A stretch of 64,000 bases of DNA from NCBI GenBank assembly GCA_949299135.1, contig CASFZG010000012.1, positions 21,401-85,400 of the forward strand, written 5' to 3'. Origin of the DNA: an uncultured Phascolarctobacterium sp. Lineage in GTDB: Bacteria; Bacillota; Negativicutes; Acidaminococcales; Acidaminococcaceae. The position numbers were made by a program, and so were the translations under genes. Positions 35,544 through 43,409 of the stretch are shown piece by piece. The notes beneath the pieces are model-generated. The model saw only the letters and a list, made by a program, of their open reading frames with translations, was not told the origin of the DNA and ran no database searches. Every line of letters starts with the position of its first letter. Position 1 is the stretch's first letter.

Positions 35544-36716
35544 ATGGATACAACTAAATTAACCCCGCAAAGCAAAAATTATTTCCGCGCTTTAGCCGCT
35601 ATTATCATCACCGGCATGGCAGCGTTCAGTATGGAATACTGCTTGCAGCCTGTTATCAGCAAAATTGCCATCACTTTTGCTCTTAATCCCGCACAGGCAA
35701 GCCTTGCCGTATCGGCAGCAATGCTTGGCATGGCGCTTACTCTTTTGGCTCTTACCTCTTTTGCCGACCGTTTGCCGCGCCGCAAACTGTTGGCAGGCAG
35801 TTTAATCATCAGCAGCACTGTACTTCTTGGCGTAGGTTTTACCCAAAGTTTTGCCGCTGTTGTTGCCCTTCGTTTTATACAGGGCTGTATTTTGGCAATG
35901 GTTCCTGTACTTGCCATGGCCTATGTCAACGAAGAATTCGACTCCACTAAAACAGGTTTTGGCATTGGTATGTATGTTTGCGGTACTACGCTTGGCGGTC
36001 TTTCCGGCAGAATTTTAGCAAGCGTGCTGACTGATTTTGCTGGCTGGCAGTTTGCCGTTATGGCACTAAGCGCACTTTCTGTACTGGCAGGCATTTTAGT
36101 ATGGGTGCTGCTGCCGCAGGAACACAATTTTTCGCCAAATCACACTAAAGGTTTTACTGTCGGAGTATTCAACCGCAGCAATAAAAAATTATTTTATCTC
36201 TGCTTTGCTGCTTTTTGCATGATGGGCAGTTTTGTAGCAGTATATAATTTTATAGCATATGTTTTGAAAGATGCACCTTATAATTTAAGCCAAAGCGTTA
36301 TCGGCTTTCTGTTCGCCGTTCAGCTTTTCGGCACTTTCAGCAGCGCAGCGGCAGGAAAGCTGAACAGTAAATTCGGCAATGGCACAATCATCTGTTCCTG
36401 TCTGTTTCTTCTGGCAATAGGCGCAGTGCTTACCACACACAGCCTTCTTATTGTAAAAATTGCCGGCCTTGCTGTTCTTACACTCGGGCTGTTTGGCGCA
36501 CATGCAAGTGCCAGCGGTTGGTGCGGCAAACTTGTTGAAAACGGTAAAGCTGCTGCCGGTTCGCTTTATATGTTCAGTTATTACAGTGGAGCAAGCATTT
36601 TAGGCAGCCTGGGCGGCATTTTTTACAGCAGCTTTGGCTGGAGCGGCGTCGCCGGTATGTCAGTTTTTTCGGCAGCCCTTGCATTTACCGCCGTGCGCGT
36701 AGCCATGGCAAAATAA
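35544..36716 (+). CDS. MFS transporter, YnfM-like
   Basis: A 390-residue major facilitator with twelve hydrophobic segments. The loop 2-3 motif reads LTSFADRLPRRKLL, and RFIQGCILAMVPVLAMAYVNEEF is typical of the YnfM/arabinose-efflux-like branch. The direction is probably efflux; the substrate is unknown. AAAGGACG lies before the ATG. Likely controlled by the divergent LysR gene. Confidence 0.88.
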   Translation: MDTTKLTPQSKNYFRALAAIIITGMAAFSMEYCLQPVISKIAITFALNPAQASLAVSAAMLGMALTLLALTSFADRLPRRKLLAGSLIISSTVLLGVGFTQSFAAVVALRFIQGCILAMVPVLAMAYVNEEFDSTKTGFGIGMYVCGTTLGGLSGRILASVLTDFAGWQFAVMALSALSVLAGILVWVLLPQEHNFSPNHTKGFTVGVFNRSNKKLFYLCFAAFCMMGSFVAVYNFIAYVLKDAPYNLSQSVIGFLFAVQLFGTFSSAAAGKLNSKFGNGTIICSCLFLLAIGAVLTTHSLLIVKIAGLAVLTLGLFGAHASASGWCGKLVENGKAAAGSLYMFSYYSGASILGSLGGIFYSSFGWSGVAGMSVFSAALAFTAVRVAMAK

Positions 36717-36763
36717 AAACTGCCCAAAACACATTTTAAATAAGTGTTTTGGGCAGTTTTTTA
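36717..36763. terminator. Bidirectional terminator between MFS and DUF2130 genes
   Basis: A perfect 16-bp stem AAAACTGCCCAAAACA/TGTTTTGGGCAGTTTT with flanking T runs on both strands, between two convergent genes. Confidence 0.9.
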
Positions 36764-38071
36764 ATTGTCAAGTTCTGCAAACTTAGCCGCCATAGTGGGG
36801 TTATTGCGCGTCAAGCGTTTAATGCTTAAATCTTCGGCTTTGTTATTGGCAAGACGCAGATTGTTCTCCGACGACATCAATGCCTCTTTGGTTTTCTGCA
36901 AATGGTCGATGGTTTTGTCGATTTCCTCAATCGCCTTTTTAAATTTTTCGCTGGCAAGGCGGTAATTGCGCGAGAACTTGTCCTTAAACTCGTTCAAATC
37001 GTTTTCAAAGTTGGAAATATCAATGTTCTGCGTTTTGATAACGCTTAATTCCTTACGGTATTCCAGCGAGTTCTGCGCCGCGTTGCGCAGAAGCGTGATA
37101 ATGGGGATAAAAAACTGTGGGCGGATGACGTACATTTTGGGGTAACGGTAACTGACATCGACGATGCCGGTGTTGTACAACTCACTTTCGCTTTCCAGCA
37201 TGGAAACCAGCACAGCGTATTCGCAGTTCTTTTCGCGGCGGTCCTTGTCCAGTTCCTTAAAAAAGTCCTCGTTTTTCTTCTTTGTCGCCGTCGCGTCCAT
37301 TTCGTTCTTCATCTCAAACATGATGGAAATAAATTCCGTGCCATCCTCGTCAGCCTCGCGGTAAATGTAGTCGCCCTTGCTGCCGGTGCGGGCGTCGTTG
37401 TCCTTTTCAAAATAAGCGTTCTGGAAGCCCGTCGCGCGCAGCTTGTTAAACTCAATTTCGCAGTGCTGCTCAAGGCTTTCGCCGACCATTTTAGTAGACT
37501 GGCGCAGCTTGAAATCCTTATAGCGCTCAATTTCCTCGTCTTTAAATTTCAGCTTTTCTTCATAAGTGCTGATGATGTTCTGCTCGCGGATGGCGCTTTC
37601 CTTTTTGCTGTTTTCCACCTGCGAAGTCAGCTGCAAAATGTTCTGTTCTTTATTGAACAGCTCCTGCTGCTTTTCGCTGATGACTTTGTTTACCGCCAGC
37701 TCCTTCGCCGTTTCGCTGCTTTGCAGGCGCGCGGTTAATTCGGCAATCTGCTGCTCCTTCTGCGCCAGCTCCAGCTCTTTTTTGTTTAGCGCCTCCTGCA
37801 AGCTGGAAGCCTGCGCCACCTTCTGCATATCAAGCTGGTTTTTCAAATCGTTAATTTCCATCGCCTTTTTGGCGAGCGCAACGTCGTAAGCCTTGGCCGT
37901 CGCCGTTTTGGCAAGCGTCACTGCGCTTTCCTTTTCCGTCTGAAACTGCGCCAGGCGCTCCTGTATCTCTTTGGTAAATTCCCTGTCCCTTACCTGTTTT
38001 ACAATCGCGGCGTAACCCGTTTCGTCAACCTGAAACACCTCGCCGCACTTGGGGCATTTTATTTCCTGCAT
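36761..38071 (-). CDS. DUF2130 protein: zinc-knuckle, coiled coil, nuclease-like core
   Basis: A 436-residue protein of unknown function. It opens with [12 protein letters not shown] (CxxC knuckle), followed by about 170 residues of coiled coil. The conserved DUF2130 core (about residues 195-350) contains [10 protein letters not shown] and [10 protein letters not shown], which resembles the D...ExK arrangement of PD-(D/E)XK nucleases; that link is inference. A second coiled coil ends the protein. The patatin gene lies 10 bases upstream in the same direction, so the two are likely co-transcribed. Confidence 0.8.
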   Translation of the reverse strand: MQEIKCPKCGEVFQVDETGYAAIVKQVRDREFTKEIQERLAQFQTEKESAVTLAKTATAKAYDVALAKKAMEINDLKNQLDMQKVAQASSLQEALNKKELELAQKEQQIAELTARLQSSETAKELAVNKVISEKQQELFNKEQNILQLTSQVENSKKESAIREQNIISTYEEKLKFKDEEIERYKDFKLRQSTKMVGESLEQHCEIEFNKLRATGFQNAYFEKDNDARTGSKGDYIYREADEDGTEFISIMFEMKNEMDATATKKKNEDFFKELDKDRREKNCEYAVLVSMLESESELYNTGIVDVSYRYPKMYVIRPQFFIPIITLLRNAAQNSLEYRKELSVIKTQNIDISNFENDLNEFKDKFSRNYRLASEKFKKAIEEIDKTIDHLQKTKEALMSSENNLRLANNKAEDLSIKRLTRNNPTMAAKFAELDN

Positions 38072-38081
38072 AGTGTTCTCC

Positions 38082-38936
38082 TTATTTATAATTCAGTTTT
38101 AAAATTTCATTGCACGCCGCAAGGCCGCAGTCGTAGCCGTGGTCATACAACGCCAAAAGTTTTTGCTTGTCCAAATCCAAACGGTCAATTTCCAAAGGCT
38201 GCTGCGGGCGGATGATTACCGCCTTGCCCTGTTCGGCCAGCGCTTCCGCCGCTTCAAGCTGCTTGTTGTAGTTGGCGGGGCGCTCCGCTAAAATCTGCTG
38301 CAAAAGCGGATAATGCGGGTACCACAGCTTAACAAGCGCCGAAGGCACGGCACGGTGTTTGCGGTAGCCTTTGTTGCGCGTCAGCACGATGACAAATTTA
38401 TCGTAACCCGCCCTTTGTCCCCGGTCCACCGGGATGGGGTCGGTCAGCGCACCGTCCAGCAAGCGGCGTTTATCAAAATGTACAACCGGCGCAAAAAACG
38501 GCAGCGAAGCCGAAGCGCGCACCGGCGTAAAGTTTTTGCCCATGTCCATCTGCGTGTACCAGATTGATTCGCCAGTTTCACAGTCCGTCGTGCCGACTTC
38601 CAGCCTGCCGGGATAATCGTAAAACGCTTCGTAATCAAACGGCAGCAGGCGGCGCGGTATATCGTTCAAAATAAAATCAAATCCAAACAGCGAGCGCGTG
38701 CGCAGCCAGTTTTTTACGCTGCAATAGCGGTCGTCGCCGACGAAGTCTTCAATTATACTCCTTGTGCGCCCCTTTTGCCCTGACATATACGAAAGTATGT
38801 TGCAGGCGCCCGCCGACACGCCGGCAATATGCGGGAACACAAGCTCTTTTTCCATAAAAGCATCAAACACACCTGCCGAAAACATGCCGCGCATGCCGCC
38901 GCCTTCCAGTATCAGGCTGAGATTGCCGAGTATCAT
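38082..38936 (-). CDS. Patatin-like phospholipase
   Basis: A 284-residue Ser-Asp dyad lipid acyl hydrolase. The oxyanion motif is [11 protein letters not shown], the nucleophile lies in GVSAGACN and the catalytic Asp in [12 protein letters not shown]. There is no signal peptide, so it probably acts inside the cell on membrane lipids. GGAGGTG precedes the ATG. Relatives include E. coli YjjU. Confidence 0.9.
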   Translation of the reverse strand: MILGNLSLILEGGGMRGMFSAGVFDAFMEKELVFPHIAGVSAGACNILSYMSGQKGRTRSIIEDFVGDDRYCSVKNWLRTRSLFGFDFILNDIPRRLLPFDYEAFYDYPGRLEVGTTDCETGESIWYTQMDMGKNFTPVRASASLPFFAPVVHFDKRRLLDGALTDPIPVDRGQRAGYDKFVIVLTRNKGYRKHRAVPSALVKLWYPHYPLLQQILAERPANYNKQLEAAEALAEQGKAVIIRPQQPLEIDRLDLDKQKLLALYDHGYDCGLAACNEILKLNYK

Positions 38937-39073
38937 AAAGCACCTCCGTAATTGTTTCTGCCTTTAATTATAACATTTTTTAAATGCGGGGCATATATTT
39001 ATTTTTTGCGGCGGCAGCGTTATAATAAAAACGTAAGCCAACCTAAACCGGTTTATGAAAGGAAGTAATTATA

Positions 39074-39466
39074 ATGTCTGCTGTACTTGATTATTTAAAA
39101 GACTGCGGCGTGTTCTACATCGCCACCATGGACGGTGACCAGCCGCGCGTCCGCCCCTTCGGCGCTGTGTGCGAATTTGAAGACAGGCTGTATTTTATCA
39201 CCGCCAACACAAAAAATGTTTACAAACAGCTGGTTGCCAACCCCAGGGTTGAAATTTCTGCCATGAAAGGGCAGGACAGCTGGATTCGCCTTGACGGCGA
39301 GGCAAAATTTGATGACCGCCGCGAAGCACGCGTTGCGATGCTGGAAGCAGTGCCGGTGCTGAAAAACATGTATAACCCCGACGACGGCGTGATGGTTGTG
39401 TTCTATCTGGACAACGTCAAAGCAACCGTCTGCTCCTTTACCGAAGAACCGAAAGAACTGGCGTAA
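39074..39466 (+). CDS. PNPOx-like (pyridoxamine 5'-phosphate oxidase family) flavin-binding protein
   Basis: A split-barrel protein of 130 residues with the family features FYIATMDGDQPRVRPFGAV and FITANTKNVYKQLVANPRVEISA. Such proteins bind FMN, F420 or haem and often reduce small substrates, but the reaction here is unknown. AAAGGAAG precedes the ATG. It is divergent from the patatin gene and ends in a terminator, so it is its own unit. Confidence 0.85.
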   Translation: MSAVLDYLKDCGVFYIATMDGDQPRVRPFGAVCEFEDRLYFITANTKNVYKQLVANPRVEISAMKGQDSWIRLDGEAKFDDRREARVAMLEAVPVLKNMYNPDDGVMVVFYLDNVKATVCSFTEEPKELA

Positions 39467-39477
39467 GGGTAAAAAAT

Positions 39478-39527
39478 AAACTGCATTGCCAACGGATTAA
39501 CTAATCCAACGGCAGTGCAGTTTTTTA
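39478..39527 (+). terminator. Terminator after the PNPOx-like gene
   Basis: Stem AAACTGCATTGCC/GGCAGTGCAGTTT with one mismatch, then TTTT. The loop itself contains a small GGATTA/TAATCC hairpin. Confidence 0.85.
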
Positions 39528-39538
39528 TTATATTTTTC

Positions 39539-39569
39539 TTGACTTTGAGCCGCCTCTAAGTTTTATGAT
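39539..39569 (+). promoter_or_regulatory. MerR-type promoter of the exported enzyme cluster
   Basis: -35 TTGACT and -10 TATGAT are 19 bases apart, the over-long spacing that MerR-family activators correct by DNA distortion. The spacer holds the dyad ACTTTGAG-CCGC-CTCTAAGT (39542-39561), one mismatch from perfect and similar in layout to NmlR/AdhR sites. Confidence 0.65.
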
Positions 39570-39619
39570 TAAAATGCAAAAGAAAATCCTGCCCTTGGCA
39601 GGCTAAAAAGGCAGGGATT

Positions 39620-40447
39620 ATGATGAAGAAAACAGCCAAAATTTTACTGGCGCTTTGCGCCTGCATGGTTATAGGAGGTAATGCCGCTATGGCACAGGAC
39701 AGAATGGCTGAAAGCGCAGCCACCATTAAAACGCTTTACGGCACGGAAAACCCGTGCTATGTCAAAGGCTCGCCGGAGCTGGGTGACATAATGCAGAAAT
39801 TTATTTACAGCGACGTTAACAATCAGGTACAGATGCCGCTGGCGCAGAAGGAACTTTTAACCATTGTGGTTTTAACCGCCAACGCTACGCCGGAGGACAT
39901 CGGCATCCACGTTAAAGGTGCTTTAAATGCCGGCGCAACGCCGGATGAAATACGCGAAACGATTTACCAGACCACGCCTTACGTTGGCTTTGCCCGCGCC
40001 AAAAACGCACTGATTGAAATGCAGCTGGCGTTTGAAGAAGCAGGCATCGGCGAACTTGCCAACCAGGGCACCACTAACGACGCCGACCGCGTACAAAAAG
40101 GCGAAGATACGCAGGTCGCCATTTTCGGCGAAGGCATTCGCGGCTTTGCAAATTCCGGCACGGGCGACCAGAAGCACATCAACAACTGGCTCAGCGGCAA
40201 CTGCTTTGGCGATTACTACACCCGCAAGGTGCTTGATTTAAAACAGCGCGAGCTGATTACCTTTACCGCCATCATTACGCTGGGCTGCTGCGACCCGCAG
40301 GCTAAAGCCCATGTTGCCGGCAACCTTGGCGTAGGCAACACGCGACAGGATTTGCTGGACGCCGTTACCATTGCGCTGCCGTACATCGGCTATCCGCGCA
40401 CGCTTAACGCCATCAGCGCTATTAACGCCGTGGCACCGGCAAAATAA
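39620..40447 (+). CDS. Exported carboxymuconolactone decarboxylase-like (AhpD-fold) protein, two domains
   Basis: A 275-residue protein beginning with a signal peptide (LLALCACMVIGGNAAMA, cut before QDR). Two CMD/AhpD-type helical domains follow: LAQKELLTIVVLTANATPEDIGIHVKGALNAGATPDEI and LKQRELITFTAIITLGCCDPQAKAHVAGNLGVG. Members of the family decarboxylate lactones or act as thiol peroxidases; only the second domain has a CC pair near the usual redox position. An export signal is unusual for the family. An internal GGAGGT nine bases before the in-frame ATG 39689 could start a version without the signal. First gene of the cluster. Confidence 0.85.
   Translation: MMKKTAKILLALCACMVIGGNAAMAQDRMAESAATIKTLYGTENPCYVKGSPELGDIMQKFIYSDVNNQVQMPLAQKELLTIVVLTANATPEDIGIHVKGALNAGATPDEIRETIYQTTPYVGFARAKNALIEMQLAFEEAGIGELANQGTTNDADRVQKGEDTQVAIFGEGIRGFANSGTGDQKHINNWLSGNCFGDYYTRKVLDLKQRELITFTAIITLGCCDPQAKAHVAGNLGVGNTRQDLLDAVTIALPYIGYPRTLNAISAINAVAPAK
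39674..39699 (+). repeat. 26-bp exact repeat, copy 1: signal-peptide cleavage region with internal SD and ATG
   Basis: A 26-base segment starting GGAGGTAATGCCGCTATGG is identical here and at 40559-40584. In both genes it encodes GGNAAMAQ and places GGAGGT nine bases ahead of an in-frame ATG. Confidence 0.85.
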
Positions 40448-40510
40448 AATCCCCGTCCGCAAAATATATCCGCCCCAGGGCGGAAGGTTTACGAAGGAGG
40501 AGTTTTGAAG

Positions 40511-40999
40511 ATGAAAGCTAAAAAATTATTACTTGCACTTTGCGCATTTATGATTATGGGAGGTAATGCCGCTATGGCACAGGAAAAAGCAATTCCGCAG
40601 GAATTTGAAGCAGAAAACATTTTTAAACTGGGCAACCCCAATGTTGCTTATCAGCAGTATTTTATCGGCCAGAGCTATTTAAACATGCTGACCACCGAAC
40701 GCGTACCCGTGGCTAACGTAACCTTTGAGCCGGGCTGCCGCAACAACTGGCACATCCACCACAAGGGCGGTCAGATTTTGCTTGTTACCGCAGGGCGCGG
40801 CTACTACCAGGAATGGGGCAAGCCTGCGCAGGAACTTAAACCGGGCGACGTTGTAAACATTGCGCCGGAAGTTAAACACTGGCACGGCGCCGCACCGGAC
40901 AGCTGGTTTGCACATGTTGCCATTGAAGTACCGGCTGAAGGCGCAAGCAACGAATGGTGCGAACCCGTTACCGACGAAGAATACGGCAAATTAAAATAA
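40511..40999 (+). CDS. Exported cupin-domain protein
   Basis: A 162-residue protein with a signal peptide almost identical to that of the preceding gene (LLLALCAFMIMGGNAAMA) and one cupin barrel. The metal ligands are in CRNNWHIHHKGGQILLVTAGRGYYQEWG (HxH...) and PEVKHWHGAAPDSWFAH. Such small cupins often pair with CMD-domain proteins. The ATG at 40511 has AAGGAGG ten bases upstream. As in its neighbour, an internal GGAGGT precedes an in-frame ATG (40574) exactly at the mature N-terminus. A terminator follows. Confidence 0.87.
   Translation: MKAKKLLLALCAFMIMGGNAAMAQEKAIPQEFEAENIFKLGNPNVAYQQYFIGQSYLNMLTTERVPVANVTFEPGCRNNWHIHHKGGQILLVTAGRGYYQEWGKPAQELKPGDVVNIAPEVKHWHGAAPDSWFAHVAIEVPAEGASNEWCEPVTDEEYGKLK
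40559..40584 (+). repeat. 26-bp exact repeat, copy 2, in the cupin gene
   Basis: Identical to 39674-39699 while the surrounding signal-peptide codons have diverged, which suggests conservation of this short element or a recent conversion event. Confidence 0.85.
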
Positions 41000-41012
41000 C
41001 ACCAAACCCAAA

Positions 41013-41039
41013 GGACCGGCACCGGCCGGTTCTTTTTTT
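41013..41039 (+). terminator. Terminator after the cupin gene
   Basis: Stem GGACCGGC/GCCGGTTC with one G-U pair and a 4-nt loop, followed by seven T. Confidence 0.85.
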
Positions 41040-41087
41040 GCGCAAAACCCATAGCCAAAACGCATAACGGCGGATAATATTTAAGCA

Positions 41088-41117
41088 TTGGACGCGGTGC
41101 ATTATGCTTTTTATAAT
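41088..41117 (+). promoter_or_regulatory. Promoter of the cyclophilin-like/ABM/hydrolase genes
   Basis: -35 TTGGAC and -10 TATAAT are 18 bases apart, about 33 bases before the start codon. Confidence 0.65.
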
Positions 41118-41149
41118 TAAGGTAACAAAAGTAGTTTGGAGGGATAGCC

Positions 41150-41617
41150 ATGAAAAAAATCTTTTTGCTGCTGGGCATTGCCGCTGCTCTGGGTTTATCC
41201 GCCTGCGGCGGGATGCAGGATACACAGGCCGCGCCGGCAGAGCAAACTGCCGCAGCGCAAAGCTATAAAGCCGTGCTGAACGTGGACGGGCACAAGCTGC
41301 CGGTAACGCTGCGCAGCGAACCGAGCGCCGCCGATTTATACAGCCGCCTGCCCGTAACGCTGGAGTTTAAGGATTTTAGCGGCATGGAAAAGATTGCCTA
41401 TTTTGATAAGCGCCTTGACGAAAAAGGTCAGCGCGTTGGTTGCCACCCGCTGGCGGGCGACCTGTGCGTTTACCAGCCGTGGGGCAATTTAAGCATATTT
41501 TATGTAGATTTTAAGGCCGACCCCAATTTAATCCCCATCGGCAGGCTGGAAGAAGGGCTGGACATTATTAAAGCACAAACCGGCAATTTTACTGCCACTT
41601 TGGAAAAAGCTGAGTAA
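41150..41617 (+). CDS. Cyclophilin-like-fold lipoprotein
   Basis: A 155-residue lipoprotein (signal ending GLSACGG, Cys lipidated) with a cyclophilin-like barrel of the small bacterial type (LNVDGHKLPVTLRSEPSAADLYSRLPVTLEFKDFSG and LIPIGRLEEGLDIIKAQTG). These proteins lack the proline-isomerase residues of true cyclophilins and their function is unknown; they recur near flavodoxin, cupin and CMD genes. A GGAGGG site lies upstream. Two co-directional exported proteins follow with gaps of 14 bases each. Confidence 0.8.
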   Translation: MKKIFLLLGIAAALGLSACGGMQDTQAAPAEQTAAAQSYKAVLNVDGHKLPVTLRSEPSAADLYSRLPVTLEFKDFSGMEKIAYFDKRLDEKGQRVGCHPLAGDLCVYQPWGNLSIFYVDFKADPNLIPIGRLEEGLDIIKAQTGNFTATLEKAE

Positions 41618-41631
41618 AGGAGAAGAACGAC

Positions 41632-42324
41632 ATGAAAAAATTATTTTTAACCGCATTGATGTTAGTTTTGGGCTTGCAGGCTTTACCGGCAGACGCTGCC
41701 GCAGTGGCGCAGCCCTTCGTGCGCTGGGCGGTTTACAGCAGCGAAGCACAGAACACGCCCGCGCTGTTTGAAGCAGTAACCGCGTATAACAATGCCCTGC
41801 AAAAAAATAACGGCGTGCTTGCCGTCTACGGCGGCGAAGACGAAAACGGCGTAATGCGTTACCTTGAAATTTACAAGGACGAAACCGCCTGCACCGCACT
41901 GCAAAACGACGCTAAGCTGCAATCCACCCGCGCGGAAATTAAAAAGCTTGCAACTAAAACCGGCATTTTAAACGCCGAAGCCTTTTTGCTGCAAACTAAA
42001 AACAGCGGCACCGCCGATAAACCGCGCATGGCCAAACTTGTTATCGACCCGGCGCAGCTTGACGAATATAAAAAAGTGCTGGCTAAGGAAATGAAAGCCT
42101 CCGTTACCAACGAGCCCGGCGTGCTGGCACTTCTGGCAACGACGGAAACCGCCAACCCCAACGTGTTCCACCTGCTGGAGCTGTATGCCGATGACGAAGC
42201 CTACAAAGCACATATCGCAGGACCGTACTTTCAGGAATACAACAAAGCCGTACAAAACATGGTGACGGATAAAACCCTCATCGTCAACAAATTGCAGAAC
42301 GTTACCTTAAGCGGCAGAATTTAA
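41632..42324 (+). CDS. Exported antibiotic-biosynthesis-monooxygenase (ABM) domain protein, two domains
   Basis: A 230-residue protein with a signal peptide (LFLTALMLVLGLQALPADAAA) and two ferredoxin-like ABM domains. The second is clear: EPGVLALLATTETANPNVFHLLELYADDEAYKAHIAGPYFQEY. Single-domain relatives (YgiN type) oxidise quinols without cofactors or dispose of haem or aldehydes. A secreted tandem form is uncommon. The ribosome-binding site AAAGGAG is strong. Substrate unknown. Confidence 0.8.
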   Translation: MKKLFLTALMLVLGLQALPADAAAVAQPFVRWAVYSSEAQNTPALFEAVTAYNNALQKNNGVLAVYGGEDENGVMRYLEIYKDETACTALQNDAKLQSTRAEIKKLATKTGILNAEAFLLQTKNSGTADKPRMAKLVIDPAQLDEYKKVLAKEMKASVTNEPGVLALLATTETANPNVFHLLELYADDEAYKAHIAGPYFQEYNKAVQNMVTDKTLIVNKLQNVTLSGRI

Positions 42325-42338
42325 CGGGCGGTGATTTT

Positions 42339-43340
42339 ATGAAAAAGCTTTTAGTTCTGCTGCTGGCGCTGTTTAATTTTACCGTTACGGCGCTGGCAGC
42401 GGAAATCCCCTATCTTGACCGCGTGCAGCCGGAATACCGTGCGGCGGCGGAAAATTTTATGTTCCTTTATACATCTGACGCTGACCTTGAAGCCGCTAAA
42501 GCCATGCAGCAAACAACGGCGCAGGGGCGCGAAACCGTTACCGTCCCCGCCAAAAGCGGTGAAGCTGCCGTAACAATGTATGTTTTCCGCCCACAAAATG
42601 CGGCAAACGATAAGCTGCCGGTAATTTATTATTCCCACGGCGGCGGTTATCTGTTCCGCAAGGCGATGGATTACACGGCGCGTTACCAGAACATTGCCGA
42701 CAACACCAGCGCGGCAGTAATTACGCCGGACTACCGCCTTTCCACAGAAGCGCCCTTCCCTGCGGCGCTTAAAGACGCTTACAACGGGCTGCTGTATATT
42801 AAGAAAAATGCCCAAAGCCTCGGGCTTGACAGCGATAACATCGTCATCATGGGCGACAGTGCTGGCGGCGGCTTATCGGCAAGCCTTGCGCTTTACAACC
42901 GCGACAATGCCAACATCCCCTTAAAGGCGCAGGTTTTAATTTACCCGATGCTCGATTACCGCACCGGCTCGGACGAATCGCCTTACAACGACGAATACAC
43001 CGGCCACATTTGCTGGCTGCGCCCCACCAATGTTTTTGCGTGGGAAAAACTGCGCGGCGGGCAAAACATCAGCAGTAAAATGCTGCCCTATTTCAGCCCC
43101 GCCATGGCGGATGATTTAACAAACCTGCCGCCCACGCTGATTTACGTCGGCAGCCTTGATTTGTTTGCCAATGAGGACATCGCCTACGCCGGCAAACTTG
43201 TTGAAGACGGCAACGCCGTTACCATGCACGTTGTGCCCGGACTGTACCACGCCTTTGAAAACGCCAACCCCAATGCACAGGCCACCCGCGATTTTTGGCA
43301 GACCATTTACAGCTATACCAAAGCAAAACTGGCAGAATAA
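42339..43340 (+). CDS. Exported alpha/beta hydrolase (HSL/esterase family)
   Basis: A 333-residue esterase or lipase of the hormone-sensitive-lipase type with a signal peptide (LLVLLLALFNFTVTALAA). The oxyanion motif is SHGGGYLFR, the nucleophile lies in MGDSAGGGLSASLAL, and the Asp and His of the triad are near VGSLDLFANEDIAYA and PGLYHAFEN. It probably hydrolyses small esters in the periplasm. Last gene of the exported cluster, followed by a terminator. Confidence 0.88.
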   Translation: MKKLLVLLLALFNFTVTALAAEIPYLDRVQPEYRAAAENFMFLYTSDADLEAAKAMQQTTAQGRETVTVPAKSGEAAVTMYVFRPQNAANDKLPVIYYSHGGGYLFRKAMDYTARYQNIADNTSAAVITPDYRLSTEAPFPAALKDAYNGLLYIKKNAQSLGLDSDNIVIMGDSAGGGLSASLALYNRDNANIPLKAQVLIYPMLDYRTGSDESPYNDEYTGHICWLRPTNVFAWEKLRGGQNISSKMLPYFSPAMADDLTNLPPTLIYVGSLDLFANEDIAYAGKLVEDGNAVTMHVVPGLYHAFENANPNAQATRDFWQTIYSYTKAKLAE

Positions 43341-43353
43341 AATATAAATACAC

Positions 43354-43391
43354 AAAAAAGAGCATCCTTTTATAACCGGATGCTCTTTTTT
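43354..43391. terminator. Bidirectional terminator
   Basis: A perfect 14-bp stem AAAAAAGAGCATCC/GGATGCTCTTTTTT between the hydrolase gene and the convergent DUF262 gene. Confidence 0.9.
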
Positions 43392-43409
43392 ATAAAATTT
43401 TTAACATTA

